Below the pieces are notes generated by a model that searched no databases, was not told where the DNA came from, and worked only from the letters and a program-made list of their open reading frames with translations. Made by a program: the position numbers and the translations under genes. DNA of 5,375 bases from an uncultured Lachnospiraceae bacterium (GTDB taxonomy: Bacteria > Bacillota > Clostridia > Lachnospirales > Lachnospiraceae). This document shows, one piece after another, positions 4,978 to 5,375 of the stretch; positions within the stretch are counted from its first letter, which is position 1; each line of letters begins with the position of its first letter. The stretch lies in contig CALZMS010000095.1 in the NCBI GenBank assembly GCA_945788595.1, positions 1-5,375 of the forward strand, in the 5' to 3' direction.

Positions 4978-5375
4978 TGCGGATCATCCTTTCACCGGCA
5001 AAAAAGATGAATGAGGAGACGGATATCCTTGTTCCCGAGGGTTTGCCTGTATTTATGGAAAGTACAGAGGAGATTATGCGCTGGATGCAGGCACTGTCCT
5101 ATGAAGATGCCAAAAAGCTCTGGGCATGCAACGACAGTATTGCCAGACAGAATTATGACCGGTTCCAGCATATGGATCTGTACAGGCGGCTGACGCCGGC
5201 CATTCTGTCCTACGAGGGAATCGCTTATCAGTATATGGCGCCGTCCGTATTTGCAAACGGAGAGTTTGCCTATGTGCAGGAGCATCTCAGGATTCTCTCG
5301 GCTTTTTATGGTGTGGTGAAACCTATGGATGGCGTAACGCCCTATCGTTTGGAAATGCAGGCAAAAGCTAAAATT
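4977..5375 (+). CDS. yaaA: Peroxide stress protein YaaA (UPF0246/DUF328), N-terminal part, cut by the right edge
   Basis: YaaA is a cytoplasmic protein that, in E. coli, is induced by peroxide and lowers free intracellular iron, so protecting DNA and proteins from Fenton damage; DNA binding has also been reported. The visible 133 codons begin MRIILSPAKKMNEETDIL and show the family hallmarks: the opening I-x-L-S-P-A-K, RRLTPAILSYEGIAYQYM (residues 70-87), and LRILSAFYGVVKPMDGVTPYRLEMQAK (104-130), which matches the family L-R-x-L-S-x-x-Y-G-x-x-x-P-x-D-x-x-x-P-Y-R-L-E-M block. Full family members are about 250 residues, so roughly half is missing. It overlaps the bcp stop by one base and has its ribosome binding site within bcp, so both are made from one message, which fits their shared role in peroxide defence. 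Confidence 0.95.
   Translation, partial: MRIILSPAKKMNEETDILVPEGLPVFMESTEEIMRWMQALSYEDAKKLWACNDSIARQNYDRFQHMDLYRRLTPAILSYEGIAYQYMAPSVFANGEFAYVQEHLRILSAFYGVVKPMDGVTPYRLEMQAKAKI

Overview
The window looks like ordinary chromosome from a low-to-medium GC Firmicute of class Clostridia, most likely a gut Lachnospiraceae. This is inferred from strong AGGAGG-type ribosome binding sites, extended -10 promoters, the mix of protein families (peptidase T, a membrane-anchored choloylglycine-hydrolase-like enzyme, a stand-alone PAS protein, a MATE exporter, a Bcp peroxiredoxin next to YaaA) and the codon use. No phage, insertion sequence, CRISPR array, tRNA or rRNA is visible.

Layout, left to right. Positions 1-524 hold the first 174 codons of peptidase T on the minus strand; the gene runs off the left edge and its own promoter lies at 608-636. 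A gene-poor stretch follows to 1021. It contains the pepT promoter and leader, a possible plus-strand promoter, and degenerate repeats of 60-66 bases. Next is a 411-residue membrane-anchored Ntn hydrolase (1022-2257), closed by a strong two-tier terminator hairpin (2270-2319). A 127-residue PAS protein (2411-2794) follows with its own promoter, then a 274-base intergenic stretch that carries another copy of the repeat motif. A 12-helix MATE exporter (3069-4409) comes next. Last is a two-gene oxidative-stress operon: a Bcp-type peroxiredoxin (4525-4977) whose stop codon overlaps the start of yaaA (4977 to the right edge, partial).

How the genes relate. Bcp removes peroxide, and YaaA limits the iron-driven damage peroxide causes. 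Their TAATG overlap indicates translational coupling, so this is the one clear functional unit. The hydrolase, PAS and MATE genes all read rightwards, but each appears to have its own transcription signals and there is no strong evidence that they form one pathway. PepT is divergent and is a housekeeping tripeptidase.

I see no convincing undescribed multi-gene system. The most interesting items are the hydrolase, whose catalytic cysteine lies behind a membrane anchor and a propeptide of about 75 residues, and the repeat-like intergenic sequence in front of both the hydrolase and the MATE gene, which encodes a recurring W-E-K-x-Y type motif.
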